The translations under genes and the position numbers were made by a program. The notes beneath the pieces are model-generated. The model saw only the letters and a list, made by a program, of their open reading frames with translations, searched no databases and was not told where the DNA came from. Source: Persicobacter sp. CCB-QB2 (GTDB lineage: Bacteria > Bacteroidota > Bacteroidia > Cytophagales > Cyclobacteriaceae). Taken from it: DNA of 64,000 nucleotides. Below are positions 44,128-53,868 of this stretch, in pieces; position 1 is the first letter of the stretch, and each line of letters begins with the position of its first letter. The DNA is taken from contig NZ_LBGV01000001.1 of assembly GCF_001274635.1 (NCBI RefSeq), positions 2,976,001-3,040,000 on the forward strand, read 5' to 3'.

Positions 44128-46587
44128 TTATTCAATAGTCATCGCTTCTCTCTGGGATTGAAACTGACTACCAGTATCCCAAATTTCATGCTCTTTTGCG
44201 TTGTAAGAAGGTTTCTTCTGTTTCTCCTTCACCGCCTTCATCTCTGTATCATTATACCAAATTCCTTTCCACCACATGCCCAGCTTCCCTACCTCCTTAT
44301 GAGGTGTTCCTTCATAACGCATCATACGTGAAGCCAATACTTGTCTCTTTCTTTCTCTCTGATAGTATTGCTTAGCCGGAATTTCTCCGGAATAACGATA
44401 AGCTTCCTTCGCTTTTAATTTTCTGATGACCCTGGAATGATCCACAAAGCTACCTTCATACTGATGTGCATTTTTGGACATCCACTTATAATGACGATTA
44501 TCCATTTTCTTGGTATCGATCATATAAAGGCCCTGCTTTTGCATCTCGGCGGATTTATCCTGATATAAGGTGACTTTATTGGTATAGACTTGTGTACCGC
44601 TAAAGTTGTGCGCTACCTGTGACATTTCCTTAAAATGTTTTTGCCTCATTTTTCGGGTATCCACCACGTATTGACCTTGTCGCTGAGCCTCGGCTGACTT
44701 ATCCTGATATAATGCCACTTTATTTTTCTGAATAATGGTTCCCTGGTAGCCATGCATATACTTCGACTGCGCCTTATAGCGCATCCGCTTTTCTTTATGT
44801 GTATCCACTACATACTGGCCTTGACCAAGCGCCTCCTCCGATTTGTCCTGATAAAGCGCCACCTTATTCTTGCGGATCATCGTCCCCTCATAGCCATGCA
44901 TATATTTCGACTGTGCCTTATAGCGCATCTGTTTTTCCTTATGCGTATCCACCACATACTGCCCCTGGGCTAAGGCCTCCGAAGATTTATCCTGATAAAG
45001 AGACATCTTATTTTTCCGAACCACATCGCCACCGTACTGATGCATCATCTTTGACATGGTCTTAAAGCGCATTTGTTTTTCCTTATGCGTATCCACCACA
45101 TACATGCCCTCATTCAATCCTTCATAAGACTTTTGCTTATAAAGATCATATTTGGATTGTCTTCTGATGCTTCCCTGGTAATTCTGAACGGTTTTGGATA
45201 AATATTTATCTTTTGGTTCTCCATATCTGGGATTGACCTTTCGCAATCCCTGACCGGCCATCTCCATAGATTTATGCTGCATTTCCGCCTGGCGTTGCTG
45301 ACGACTTTTCCCGCCCTTCATGATTTTACCCTCTTGCTGAGCACGGGTAATAAACTCACTTTCCAGTCGGCGGGAATCCATTGGCTGTCCAATGCGCAAG
45401 CCTTGCTTCATCATGCGGTCTGAGGTGCTTTTCCGTCTTTCTTCCATTTGCCCGTAAGACAAATGTCTTTGATCACCGGTGTAGCGCGAAAATTGGCTTG
45501 CCCTCACTCTACGCCCCTGATGGGTGCTGGACGCACTGCCCTTTACACTTCCCTGGCGTTGAGCTTCAATGGACTTATCTACCATTCTGGCATAGCGTTT
45601 CTGTCCGCCGTTTCTGATATCACCGCTATATTGATGCCGTGTCTTGGACTCATACCTTTCCTTCGCTCCTTTAGGATCTCTTTTATAAATCCCTTGAGCC
45701 AATCCTTCCATGGACTTCGTGCGCATATCATTGCGCTCTTTGGTCGGATTGATCTTTTTCATCTTATCCGGATTAAATTTTTCCGCATTAGGGTAGGATT
45801 TAAATCGCTCAGCGGTAAGTTTATATTCCCCACGATTGTTCATCTGCTCGCGGGAAGATTTTTTGTATACCGACTTTCTGGAAGCATACTTGGATTTAGA
45901 AGCAGGATCTCCCGTACTTCTTGATTGTCGCTGAGATAAATACTTTCTTTCTAAACGATCCGAACTTTTCCCTTTCGAAGAACTCATTCCCTGACGCTTC
46001 AATTCAGACGCTCTCCTTCTTCCGGTAATCCCTCCACCGCCATCATAGGCTACTCCTCTGTCTTTTCCTCCTCGGTATTTATCAAAATTGGAAGGACGCT
46101 CTTTGAATCGCTCCGGTACGACCTCCTGTTGGCTGGCCATATTTTTTCCCGGCTTGGGCGATTGCTCATTGAATCTTTGAGGCTGACTTTCCGAAACGCC
46201 CCCGCCCCCTTTACGTTGTTTTTTAGATTTCTTCCGATAAACGGCTTTTTCGTTTTTACGCTTTTCCTTTCCCTTGTATTTAGAATGTTTTTTGGAAAGA
46301 TACTTAGACTCCAATTCTTTGGATTTCTTTGTTTTCTTTAATCCCGCCTCTGTATTCTTACTGGCATTGGAACGCTGGCGTTCCCGACGTTTTTTATAAT
46401 TGGAATCTTTAGCATTCTTATTCGATCCACTCTGATACATGATGGCATCAGAGGCCGAAGGAGGCCGGTTTTGCGCCTGCCCTTGCTGGCAAAAAAGCAT
46501 CAAACCAAAAACCATCAGCAACAAAGAACACTGATGGATCGGGGAGGAGTTCCCCTTCCATATATATTTGCAAATATTAAGTAGCAT
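44128..46587 (-). CDS. Large basic secreted protein with 48-residue repeats, unknown
   Basis: 819 residues from ATG at 46587 (a TTG lies two codons earlier). Signal peptide: CSLLLMVFGLMLFCQQGQA, mature QNRPPSASD. The protein is very rich in Lys, Arg, Gln, Tyr and Ser, with a strongly basic charge. Residues about 299-733 consist of about nine repeat units of 47-51 residues that begin with G(Q/L/M)Y and end KS(x)E(x)xxQ; the four best (starting at 494, 542, 590, 638) share YVVDT(H/R)K..., MHGY(x)G and K(V/M)xLYQDKSxEA. The N-terminal third is low-complexity. No catalytic motif and no known family. Its basic nature suggests binding to acidic polysaccharide, DNA or the cell surface, but that is inference. 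Confidence 0.8.
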   Translation of the reverse strand: MLLNICKYIWKGNSSPIHQCSLLLMVFGLMLFCQQGQAQNRPPSASDAIMYQSGSNKNAKDSNYKKRRERQRSNASKNTEAGLKKTKKSKELESKYLSKKHSKYKGKEKRKNEKAVYRKKSKKQRKGGGGVSESQPQRFNEQSPKPGKNMASQQEVVPERFKERPSNFDKYRGGKDRGVAYDGGGGITGRRRASELKRQGMSSSKGKSSDRLERKYLSQRQSRSTGDPASKSKYASRKSVYKKSSREQMNNRGEYKLTAERFKSYPNAEKFNPDKMKKINPTKERNDMRTKSMEGLAQGIYKRDPKGAKERYESKTRHQYSGDIRNGGQKRYARMVDKSIEAQRQGSVKGSASSTHQGRRVRASQFSRYTGDQRHLSYGQMEERRKSTSDRMMKQGLRIGQPMDSRRLESEFITRAQQEGKIMKGGKSRQQRQAEMQHKSMEMAGQGLRKVNPRYGEPKDKYLSKTVQNYQGSIRRQSKYDLYKQKSYEGLNEGMYVVDTHKEKQMRFKTMSKMMHQYGGDVVRKNKMSLYQDKSSEALAQGQYVVDTHKEKQMRYKAQSKYMHGYEGTMIRKNKVALYQDKSEEALGQGQYVVDTHKEKRMRYKAQSKYMHGYQGTIIQKNKVALYQDKSAEAQRQGQYVVDTRKMRQKHFKEMSQVAHNFSGTQVYTNKVTLYQDKSAEMQKQGLYMIDTKKMDNRHYKWMSKNAHQYEGSFVDHSRVIRKLKAKEAYRYSGEIPAKQYYQRERKRQVLASRMMRYEGTPHKEVGKLGMWWKGIWYNDTEMKAVKEKQKKPSYNAKEHEIWDTGSQFQSQREAMTIE
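44389..45693 (-). repeat. In-frame 144-bp tandem repeats within the basic repeat protein
   Basis: About nine consecutive coding repeats; the best conserved (45108-44533) have a strict 144-bp period, outer ones 141-153 bp. The protein sequences diverge gradually toward both ends, indicating old duplications with homogenised centre. They are coding repeats, not a CRISPR array. Confidence 0.8.
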
Positions 46588-46877
46588 TTTCAAAATTAAG
46601 CGTCAAACTCCATGGGTAGATTAACGAAAAGCAAGACGAACAGGTCCGCTTCACGCTTATAATTAGTCTTCCTTTTAGGAATTACCTTCATTTTCCCTGA
46701 AAAATAGGGGAAGTTAAGCATTTAGAATAATAATATGTATTAAAAAGGAGGTTTCAAACCAAAAAGGGGAGTCGGAGATCTATCTTTTTTATTATTTTCG
46801 CCTTCAATTACATAATCTTCACTCAATTTTTCGTTATCAGATAAATCCTGATTGGTATTATCTCCAAAAAACTATAT

Positions 46878-48113
46878 ATGATTCATTTCGAAAGCTTTCA
46901 GTTAAATAATGGTCTTAAAGTAATCGTTCATGAGGATCCTTCCACCCCTATGGCGGCAGTGAATTTACTTTATGATGTGGGTTCTCGGGATGAGTCAGAA
47001 AATAAAACGGGCTTCGCCCATCTTTTTGAACATTTAATGTTTGGAGGATCCAAAAACATCCCTTCTTTTGATCGTCCTCTGCAATTAGTTGGGGGTGACA
47101 ATAATGCCTTTACTTCCCCGGATATTACGAACTACTATATCAATCTCCCTGCCGCAAATCTGGAAACGGCTTTTTGGCTGGAGTCTGACCGGATGATGTC
47201 GTTGTCTTTTGACCCAAAAGTTTTGGAAGTGCAGCGATCTGTGGTCATTGAAGAGTTTAAGCAACGCTATCTTAACCAGCCCTATGGTGATATTTGGTTA
47301 AAAATGAGGCCGGAAATATATAGTAAACACCCTTACCGCTGGCCTACCATTGGAAAAGATATTAGCCATATTGAACAAGCGACAATGGAGGATGTAAAAG
47401 AATTTTTCTACAAATTCTACCGTCCGAATAATGCCACTTTGGTGGTGGCTGGTCAGGTGAAATTAGATCAGGTAAAGCAATTAGCAGAAAAATGGTTTGG
47501 TCCTATTCCTGCGGGGGAGACCCTTAAAAGAGCGCTACCCGTAGAGCCAGCACAATCCGCTGCAAAACAACTGGAGGTTGAGGCGGATGTCCCTTTGGAT
47601 GCCATTTACAAAGTGTACCGCATGCCGGACCGGTTGCATGCTGACTACTATGCCCTTGACTTAATGACGGATGTTTTAGGCAAAGGGCGCACCTCTCAAC
47701 TTTATAATGATCTGGTGAAAGAAAAACAGTTATTCAATAGCATAAGCGCCTACTCTTCGGGCTCCCATGATCCGGGCATGTTGGTTATTGGTGGAAAGCT
47801 AAATCCGCATATTTCATTGGATGATGCCAATGCAGAAATTGAGCAAATTGTATACGGATTGCATCAGGGAATTACGGAAACCACATTGGAAAAAACCAAA
47901 AATCAGGCGCAGGCCGCCCATGCGTTCTCTGAGGTGGAATTATTGAATCGCGCGATGTTTTTAGCCATGGGGGATATTCTGGGAGATGCCAATATGATCA
48001 ATGAGGAACTCGGCAAAATAGGTAAAGTAAGCACTGATAATATTCAGCAGGTAGCTAGGCAATACCTCCAAAAAGAGCAATGTACTACCATGTACTATAA
48101 AGCTAAAAAATAA
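46878..48113 (+). CDS. M16 family zinc metallopeptidase (single-domain pitrilysin)
   Basis: A protein of 411 residues. The inverted zinc motif HLFEH is at 48-52 (His48, Glu51, His52), with the third-ligand Glu about 76 residues on (VVIEEFKQR). The motif NAFTSPDITNYYINLP (about 75-90) is typical of M16B processing-type proteases. No signal peptide was recognised. It is monogenic and shares a bidirectional terminator with the YihY gene. In Bacteroidota such genes often come as pairs; here the partner (lacking the zinc site) is not adjacent. Confidence 0.92.
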   Translation: MIHFESFQLNNGLKVIVHEDPSTPMAAVNLLYDVGSRDESENKTGFAHLFEHLMFGGSKNIPSFDRPLQLVGGDNNAFTSPDITNYYINLPAANLETAFWLESDRMMSLSFDPKVLEVQRSVVIEEFKQRYLNQPYGDIWLKMRPEIYSKHPYRWPTIGKDISHIEQATMEDVKEFFYKFYRPNNATLVVAGQVKLDQVKQLAEKWFGPIPAGETLKRALPVEPAQSAAKQLEVEADVPLDAIYKVYRMPDRLHADYYALDLMTDVLGKGRTSQLYNDLVKEKQLFNSISAYSSGSHDPGMLVIGGKLNPHISLDDANAEIEQIVYGLHQGITETTLEKTKNQAQAAHAFSEVELLNRAMFLAMGDILGDANMINEELGKIGKVSTDNIQQVARQYLQKEQCTTMYYKAKK

Positions 48114-48141
48114 GGGGAAAGGGGAAGCTTTCCCCTTTTCT
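48111..48141. terminator. Bidirectional terminator between the M16 and YihY genes
   Basis: AAAGGGGAAGC pairs with GCTTTCCCCTTT-like sequence (AAAGGGGA / TCCCCTTT), followed by TTCTTT; the A-rich left side would serve the minus strand. The two genes converge on it. Confidence 0.8.
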
Positions 48142-49488
48142 TTATATGGTTTTTACCAACACATTTTTCTCGCTGTTTTCTAAGTCCTGATCTAGTCTTA
48201 AAAGTAAATGGTCCATTTCTTCCAGATCTTCCGGCAGTTTGCCCAAAGTCGCATCATCGAAGCCGACTTTCTCCAGGCTATCTAATACCGTAAAGACCGT
48301 CATTTGATCCAGAGGCAGCGCGGGTACCAAGCCCATTTCTTCCGGCTCTTTGCCTGCTTCAAAGCGTGAAATTAAAATCTTCCCCTGCACCAATTTTTGG
48401 GCAGCCTCTTCCAAATAGAAAAAAGGAACATGCGTATTATGCTCAATATCCACCAAACGCACCGGCTCTTTTCTTCCTTCAAAAGCCCTGACTACCTCCC
48501 GGCAAATCAAGAGTCCGATTATTTTCAAATGACGGAGCGATACTTTCCCCAGTCGAAAATTTCTCTCATGCTCCTCTACCGATTGCATGGCATTACATAA
48601 TTCCGCCCCAAACAGCACAATCTGCCAACTCAGCTGGAAAAAAATCATCAGTAAAGGGAGTGCTGCAAAACTACCATAAATAGCGTTATAGCTGGATACG
48701 CCAATCTGCAAATCCAAATAAAGCCACTGAATGGTCTGAATTAAATAACCGCTAAAAATCCCTGAAATAAAGGCAAATTTTAAATTCACCCTGGTATAAG
48801 GCATAATCATATAAACCAGCGTAAAAAGGGCAATCAGCATCAGATAAGGCGAAAGCTGGGCTGCAAAAGTAACCCCCTGTGCGGCGTATTCATTGATGTA
48901 GGCAATATCAATACTTTGAGAGAACTCCCGAAGCTTACTCATCACCATCACATTTAAGGAGGAAGAAATGATCACCAAAATGGGGGCGATCACGATCATG
49001 GTGGTATAGTCCGTGAATTTTCGGGCAATGGAGCGAGTCGCTTTTACAGACCAGATATCATTAAAACTAGTCTCAATATTGTAGATCAGTTTCATCACCG
49101 AATAAAATAAAACAACAAAACCAAATCCGGCTACGATATCCCCCTGAGCAGAGGATAACATCCTTTCTGAAAAATCTACCAATTGATGAGCGATTTCCTC
49201 CTGCCCCTTCAGAGAAGAGAAAATGATCCCTTCTAGTTTTTTATCCAGATCAAAACCCTTGGCAATCCCGAAAGCCAGCGCCATTACCGGGACGATCGAC
49301 AGCAGTGTGAAATAAGTAAGTGCAGAAGCCCTGAAACCACAACGGTCTTTTAAATACCCATTTACGGCAAGGGTTAAAACTCTCAAAACCTTAATCCCGA
49401 TCTGTTTCGGCCAAGGCATATTTGCAATCTGAATACTCCACAGGTCTTCTGTGAAGAATTTCTCATAATTAAATTGAAGAATATTCAT
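48142..49488 (-). CDS. YihY/BrkB family membrane protein
   Basis: 448 residues from ATG at 49488 (MNILQFNYEKFF); the frame runs 46 codons further upstream, in non-family sequence. Six transmembrane helices (about 65-340) with the family motif FRASALTYFTLLSIVPVMALAFG and a C-terminal winged-helix-like cytoplasmic part (about 350-448, VRLVDIEHNTHVPFFYLEEA). Formerly annotated as RNase BN; the function is unknown, possibly transport. It is divergent from ispF. Confidence 0.88.
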   Translation of the reverse strand: MNILQFNYEKFFTEDLWSIQIANMPWPKQIGIKVLRVLTLAVNGYLKDRCGFRASALTYFTLLSIVPVMALAFGIAKGFDLDKKLEGIIFSSLKGQEEIAHQLVDFSERMLSSAQGDIVAGFGFVVLFYSVMKLIYNIETSFNDIWSVKATRSIARKFTDYTTMIVIAPILVIISSSLNVMVMSKLREFSQSIDIAYINEYAAQGVTFAAQLSPYLMLIALFTLVYMIMPYTRVNLKFAFISGIFSGYLIQTIQWLYLDLQIGVSSYNAIYGSFAALPLLMIFFQLSWQIVLFGAELCNAMQSVEEHERNFRLGKVSLRHLKIIGLLICREVVRAFEGRKEPVRLVDIEHNTHVPFFYLEEAAQKLVQGKILISRFEAGKEPEEMGLVPALPLDQMTVFTVLDSLEKVGFDDATLGKLPEDLEEMDHLLLRLDQDLENSEKNVLVKTI

Positions 49489-49630
49489 GAGTCTTTGTAG
49501 CCAAATATTTCGTCCGGTCTGCACTCTTTGGTTACATTTGTAGTCCCCAAAGGTTAGCAAAAAAATTCGATTTTGAGTTTTTTCTCTAAATCGGAATATA
49601 ATTACAAAAGAAAATATCAATTTCAAAACT

Positions 49631-50110
49631 ATGAAAATTCGAATAGGATACGGATATGATGTACACCAGTTAAAAGAAGGCTATGATTTCTGGCTGGGCG
49701 GCATCAAAGTTCCTCATACAAAAGGAGCGGTTGGGCATTCCGATGCTGATGTTTTAATTCATGTGATCTGCGATGCCATTTTAGGCGCAGCCAACATGCG
49801 TGATATTGGCTTTCATTTTTCCGATCAGGATCCCCAGTATAAGGGCATCGACAGTAAAATCCTATTGGCTGAAGTATTGAAGCTGGTCCGTGAGAAAGGG
49901 TATGAAATTGGTAATATTGATTCCACCATTTGCCTACAAAAGCCAAAGGTAAATCCACATATACCGGAAATGAAAAAAGTGCTGGCGGAGGTGATGAACA
50001 TCGAGGAAGAGGATGTTTCCATCAAAGCCACTACCACGGAGAAATTGAGCTTTGTGGGCCGTGAAGAAGGCGTTTCTGCTCATGCGGTGGTCTTGCTGGA
50101 AAAGCAATAA
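49631..50110 (+). CDS. ispF: 2-C-methyl-D-erythritol 2,4-cyclodiphosphate synthase
   Basis: Fifth enzyme of the MEP isoprenoid pathway. The protein has 159 residues (normal). Metal ligands are Asp10 and His12 (GYDVHQL) and His44; HSDADVLIHVICDAILGA is the family signature. The TTEKLSFVGREEG C-terminal motif is complete. ispD is not adjacent. It is monogenic, with a terminator shared with the convergent membrane protein gene. Confidence 0.97.
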   Translation: MKIRIGYGYDVHQLKEGYDFWLGGIKVPHTKGAVGHSDADVLIHVICDAILGAANMRDIGFHFSDQDPQYKGIDSKILLAEVLKLVREKGYEIGNIDSTICLQKPKVNPHIPEMKKVLAEVMNIEEEDVSIKATTTEKLSFVGREEGVSAHAVVLLEKQ

Positions 50111-50148
50111 ATCAGTGCCTGCAACATGTCAAGAAAGCGGAAAGCATA

Positions 50149-50178
50149 AAAAAAAAGGGGCGAATCGCTCCTTTTTCG
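50149..50178. terminator. Bidirectional terminator after ispF
   Basis: AAAAGGGGCG (50153-50162) pairs with CGCTCCTTTT (50166-50175), one G-T pair, with A and T runs on both sides. It lies five bases before the stop of the convergent gene. Confidence 0.8.
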
Positions 50179-50182
50179 GTTT

Positions 50183-50614
50183 TTACATCACCTGATGCAA
50201 AACAAAGGAAAGCCCCAGTCCCCAAAAAGCGGCAGAAACAAGCATATAAACCATTAATTGTAACCTTGGAGCACCTAAAACAGAGGCTAACAGTGTTCCC
50301 ACGACCGGACTAAAAATAACCGGCGTCAGGAATGACACGCCCAAAAGGCCATAACGCTTCCAGATGTAAACAAATCGCCGACTTCTACGGCTGAACTTCT
50401 TCTTCCCGATGATTTTTTTTCTGAGGAGAAAGTGGCGTAACTGAATACCAAAAAAGGACACCAAAACCACCGTGGTCATCATGCCGGAAATGGTAAAAAG
50501 TACCGTTTCCCAATAAGTAAGCCCCAAGGCAGGACCAAGCGCCGGACCACCAATAAATTTGATCATGCTGATCAAATATACCGGAACATATTTACTTAAA
50601 ATTGCTACTATCAC
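50183..50614 (-). CDS. Small integral membrane protein, possible small-multidrug-export (DUF) family
   Basis: About 143 residues from a proposed GTG at 50614 (MIVAILSKYVPVYLISM...). There is no ATG before residue 17, and the motif VPVYLISMIKFIGGPALGPALGL looks like a conserved N-terminus. An in-frame TTG at 50653 is the alternative. Four membrane segments are separated by a basic loop (RKKIIGKKKFSRRSRRFV, about 70-85), then LTPVIFSPVVGTLLASVLG. I associate this with a Bacteroidota small membrane family but have no function. It is monogenic, convergent with ispF. Confidence 0.6.
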   Translation of the reverse strand: MIVAILSKYVPVYLISMIKFIGGPALGPALGLTYWETVLFTISGMMTTVVLVSFFGIQLRHFLLRKKIIGKKKFSRRSRRFVYIWKRYGLLGVSFLTPVIFSPVVGTLLASVLGAPRLQLMVYMLVSAAFWGLGLSFVLHQVM

Positions 50615-50717
50615 AATGTGTGAACGGCCAACGAAATAACATGTTCCGGCCAAAAATTGATTAATTGATCAGTAGCTTAAAATTCCTACAAGATCAAAAC
50701 TATGGCTGCCAATACTC

Positions 50718-51677
50718 CTAATTCGCCAATACCAAATAAGTGTAAAGGAAATAGACCGCCAGTAAAATAAGTCCATCGATTCTCCCCACTTTTTTGCCAA
50801 TCCACATCATTGGGAAAATAATGGCCGTCACGCCCAGCATCCAGTACATATCATTGTCAATAAAAGACGCATTGACAGAAATAGGAGAAATCATGGCCGT
50901 AATACCTAATATCGACAGGATATTGAAAATATTGGAGCCTAATAAATTACCCAACGCCATATCCACCTGATTTTTCCGTGCGGCAATCACCGAAGTGGCT
51001 AATTCCGGTAAGCTGGTACCCAGTGCCACCACGGTCAGACCAATCACTCTTTCCGGCACGGAAAAAGCTTTGGCGATATTTTGAGCGCCCTCCACAAACC
51101 AGTCCGAACCGAAGTAGAGCCCTAAACCGCCAAGAGCCATCCATAAAATATCTTTCCAGACGGTTCCTTTGATTCCGGCTTCCATTACCTCAGCAACCTC
51201 CTCCGGTATGTGCGGATTCTTTTTGGATTTCCACACCTGATAAGTAAGGTAAATAATCAACGTACCGAATAGTAACGCACCTTCCAGCGCAGTCAGAACC
51301 CCTCCCTGCACCAATAAAACCAATAAGACCGAAGCCCCAAAAGTAGCCGGCCAATCCACTTTCAAAGTACTTTTTTGAACAACGATAGGGGTGATGACCA
51401 CCGTGGTGCCCAGTACCAGGGCCAAATTACATATATTGGAGCCCACCACATTGCCCATGGCTAAATCCGGGCTTCCCTGAAAGGCGGCGGTCACCGACAC
51501 CAATAGTTCGGGCGCTGAAGTCCCAAAAGCAATAACCGTGAGTCCGACTACCATAGGAGAAATTCTGTAACGAAGCGCCAGCTCCGTGCCTCCTTTCACC
51601 AGGTAGTTTCCTCCTCCAATTAAAAAAAGTAGCCCCAAAACCAAGCGGGCAATATCAAAAATCATGGATTCCATCAT
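50718..51677 (-). CDS. Calcium/sodium antiporter, CaCA family (copy 1 of tandem pair)
   Basis: About 319 residues from ATG at 51677 (a TTG four codons earlier also opens the frame). Two inverted halves carry the alpha-repeats: VGLTVIAFGTSAPELLVS (first) and IGLTVVALGTSLPELATS (second), each with GN(V/L)(V/L)GSN. About ten helices. Exchanges Ca2+ for Na+ or K+ at the inner membrane. The neighbour at 51817 is a paralogue with the same orientation. Confidence 0.93.
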   Translation of the reverse strand: MMESMIFDIARLVLGLLFLIGGGNYLVKGGTELALRYRISPMVVGLTVIAFGTSAPELLVSVTAAFQGSPDLAMGNVVGSNICNLALVLGTTVVITPIVVQKSTLKVDWPATFGASVLLVLLVQGGVLTALEGALLFGTLIIYLTYQVWKSKKNPHIPEEVAEVMEAGIKGTVWKDILWMALGGLGLYFGSDWFVEGAQNIAKAFSVPERVIGLTVVALGTSLPELATSVIAARKNQVDMALGNLLGSNIFNILSILGITAMISPISVNASFIDNDMYWMLGVTAIIFPMMWIGKKVGRIDGLILLAVYFLYTYLVLAN

Positions 51678-51816
51678 AAACTCATTCAATGTACGCTTGC
51701 TGCGTAAAATTCTTTTAATTATGCCAAATATGGCGGAACATATAGCATTTTATTTATGGAAAAAATTCGCCGGTGTTCTTTTCCTTGAGCACAATTCAAA
51801 AAAACACCATATTCCA

Positions 51817-52773
51817 TCAAAGCACTAATAAATAATTATAAAGTAAATAAAGCCCCAGTAATAAGGCCCCGCTCATCCTGCTGATTTTACGACTCAAGCC
51901 CATCATCGGAAGCAAAAGCAGGGTCAGGCCGAGCATCCAGTAGCAATCATTTTGAATGAAAGCAGAGTCTACCGAAATGGGGGTAATCATGGAGGTCAAC
52001 CCTAAAATGGCCAGAATATTAAAAATATTAGATCCCAGCACATTGCCCAAAGCAATATCTGCTTGTTGCTTTCTGGCGGCAATAACGGAAGTGACTAATT
52101 CCGGCAGGCTTGTCCCCACCGCCACAACAGTCAGGCCGATAATACGCTCCGACACCCCAAAAGAAGTCGCCATATTACAAGCCCCCTGCACCATCCAATC
52201 TGCCCCGAGATAAAGCCCCAATCCTCCAAGAAGTATCAAAGCGATGTCTCTCCAAACCGAAGCCCCTGATGGATTTTCCGGCACAGGAGCATCTTGTTTG
52301 GTTGGAAAATGAGTCGTTTTTTCCGATTGCCAAATTTGAAACCATACAAATATCAGCAAAGCCGAAAACAATAAGAGTCCATCAAAAAAACTTAAAGCGC
52401 CATCCTGAACCAAGTAAAACAGGACTAAGGCAGCGCCAAAAGTGACCGGCCAGTCCTGAAAAAGAGTCTCTCGATTTACCGGCAAAGGTGTTATCAAGCT
52501 GGTCACTCCTAAAATAAAAGCCAAATTGCAAATATTAGAACCGACTACATTCCCTATCACCAGATCCGGGCTAGCCCGAAAAGTAGCTTGTAAGGAAACC
52601 AACAATTCCGGTACCGAGGTACCAAAGGCAATTACGGTAAGCCCGACCACCATCGGAGAAATTTTGAAACGGGAGGCTAAATCTGCCCCACCTTTTACCA
52701 GATAATTTCCTCCAAGAATCAAAACGAGGAGACCTATTCCCAACAGACCTCCATCAATAACCAAAGATCCCAT
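51817..52773 (-). CDS. Calcium/sodium antiporter, CaCA family (copy 2 of tandem pair)
   Basis: A protein of 318 residues with alpha-repeats VGLTVIAFGTSVPELLVS and IGLTVVAVGTSLPELVTS, GN(V)VGSN twice, and the start LGGNYLVKGGADLA. Very similar to the gene at 50718 throughout, separated by 139 bp. The two differ most in the central linker. A recent-to-intermediate tandem duplication is the simplest explanation. Adjacent copies may differ in affinity or regulation. Confidence 0.93.
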   Translation of the reverse strand: MGSLVIDGGLLGIGLLVLILGGNYLVKGGADLASRFKISPMVVGLTVIAFGTSVPELLVSLQATFRASPDLVIGNVVGSNICNLAFILGVTSLITPLPVNRETLFQDWPVTFGAALVLFYLVQDGALSFFDGLLLFSALLIFVWFQIWQSEKTTHFPTKQDAPVPENPSGASVWRDIALILLGGLGLYLGADWMVQGACNMATSFGVSERIIGLTVVAVGTSLPELVTSVIAARKQQADIALGNVLGSNIFNILAILGLTSMITPISVDSAFIQNDCYWMLGLTLLLLPMMGLSRKISRMSGALLLGLYLLYNYLLVL

Positions 52774-52850
52774 TTTTGCTAATACAATGAGCGACTATTC
52801 GCTTATTTTTCGAATTTAGCTGTTATTATGAGAATAATACGATGGTTGCG

Positions 52851-52890
52851 CCAAAAAAAAAGAGCGAAAAAAGAAAATTTTTCGCTCTCT
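52851..52890 (-). terminator. Terminator of upp
   Basis: AGAGCGAAAAA and TTTTTCGCTCT form a long stem; on the minus strand the T9 run follows. It lies about 23 bp after the upp stop. Confidence 0.88.
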
Positions 52891-52912
52891 TTATTTAATT
52901 TTCAGATACCTT

Positions 52913-53569
52913 CTAATCTTTTGAGCCAAACGCTAAGTCCCCTGCATCTCCCAAACCGGGAATGATATAGGACTTTTCATTCAAATGAGAATCCTCGGCG
53001 CATAACCACAAAGTACAACGATCTCCCATTTTCTCCTCCACATAAGCTATGCCCTCCGGAGCGGCAATCGTCGCTACGATATGAATCGAGCGAGGGGTTC
53101 CTTTGCCAATGGCCTTTTCAATTGCATCTACCAATGAACGACCAGTAGCCAACATCGGGTCCACAATGATCAGGTCCTGACCTTCCAAATCAGGATAAGC
53201 CGCATAGCCTAATTCTATTTCAAAGCCGTCAGGAGCATCTGCATTCTCTTTTCTGAAAGCACCGATAAATCCACTGGAGGCTTTATCAAATATATTCATA
53301 AAACCATTATAAAAAGGCAAACCGGCTCTCAAAACGGTCATCATAATGGGTTGTTGTTCCAATACCGGAATATCCGCTGTACCCAGTGGAGTGGTCACTG
53401 TTTTAGTCACATAAGGTAAATCCTTGGATACCTCATAGGCCATTAATTCTCCCAGGCGTTCAATATTTCTTCTGAAGCGCATGGAATCTCCCTGAATATT
53501 TACATCTCTTAATTCGGCCAGAAAGTGATTGGCGACCGAAGCCGTTTCATTAAGTCTGAATATTTTCAC
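52913..53569 (-). CDS. upp: Uracil phosphoribosyltransferase
   Basis: Salvages uracil to UMP using PRPP. The protein has 218 residues. The PRPP-binding motif is DPMLATGRSLVDAI (about 138-151). The IVATIAAPEGI and C-terminal YIIPGLGDAGDLAFGS motifs define the uracil-binding flap. Monogenic and divergent from hpt. It complements hypoxanthine salvage across the spacer. Confidence 0.96.
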   Translation of the reverse strand: MKIFRLNETASVANHFLAELRDVNIQGDSMRFRRNIERLGELMAYEVSKDLPYVTKTVTTPLGTADIPVLEQQPIMMTVLRAGLPFYNGFMNIFDKASSGFIGAFRKENADAPDGFEIELGYAAYPDLEGQDLIIVDPMLATGRSLVDAIEKAIGKGTPRSIHIVATIAAPEGIAYVEEKMGDRCTLWLCAEDSHLNEKSYIIPGLGDAGDLAFGSKD

Positions 53570-53868
53570 AACACCTAATTTTGTCTCAAATAATACCAGC
53601 GCTAATATACACTATAATATCCAAATCCTCTTCTTACTCAACTGGTCGAAATAGCATCTTTTCAAGATGAGATAAATTAAACTAAATCAATAATCAATGT
53701 CAATATTTCACCCCGGAGAAAACTTTAAACTACATAACCTACAATTAACAAGATATTATTTCTTCATTTTCAGCAAAAACAGACACCTTTCGGGCTGATT
53801 AACAGTCATATTGATTGAAAAAAATATAAAATTTATCGATAAAAAATTCATCATTTTCCGCCTAAGGC

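Noticed and set aside
44389..45693. Regular repeats that might suggest a CRISPR array
   Set aside because: The period is about 144 bp, the repeats are in-frame coding sequence, and no short repeats with unique spacers or cas genes are present.
46640..46745. Possible further copy of the dispersed element (CCTTCATTTTCCC, GTTAAGCAT, GAATAAT)
   Set aside because: Only a few short matches remain, the core motif and both flanking duplications are missing; too weak to count.
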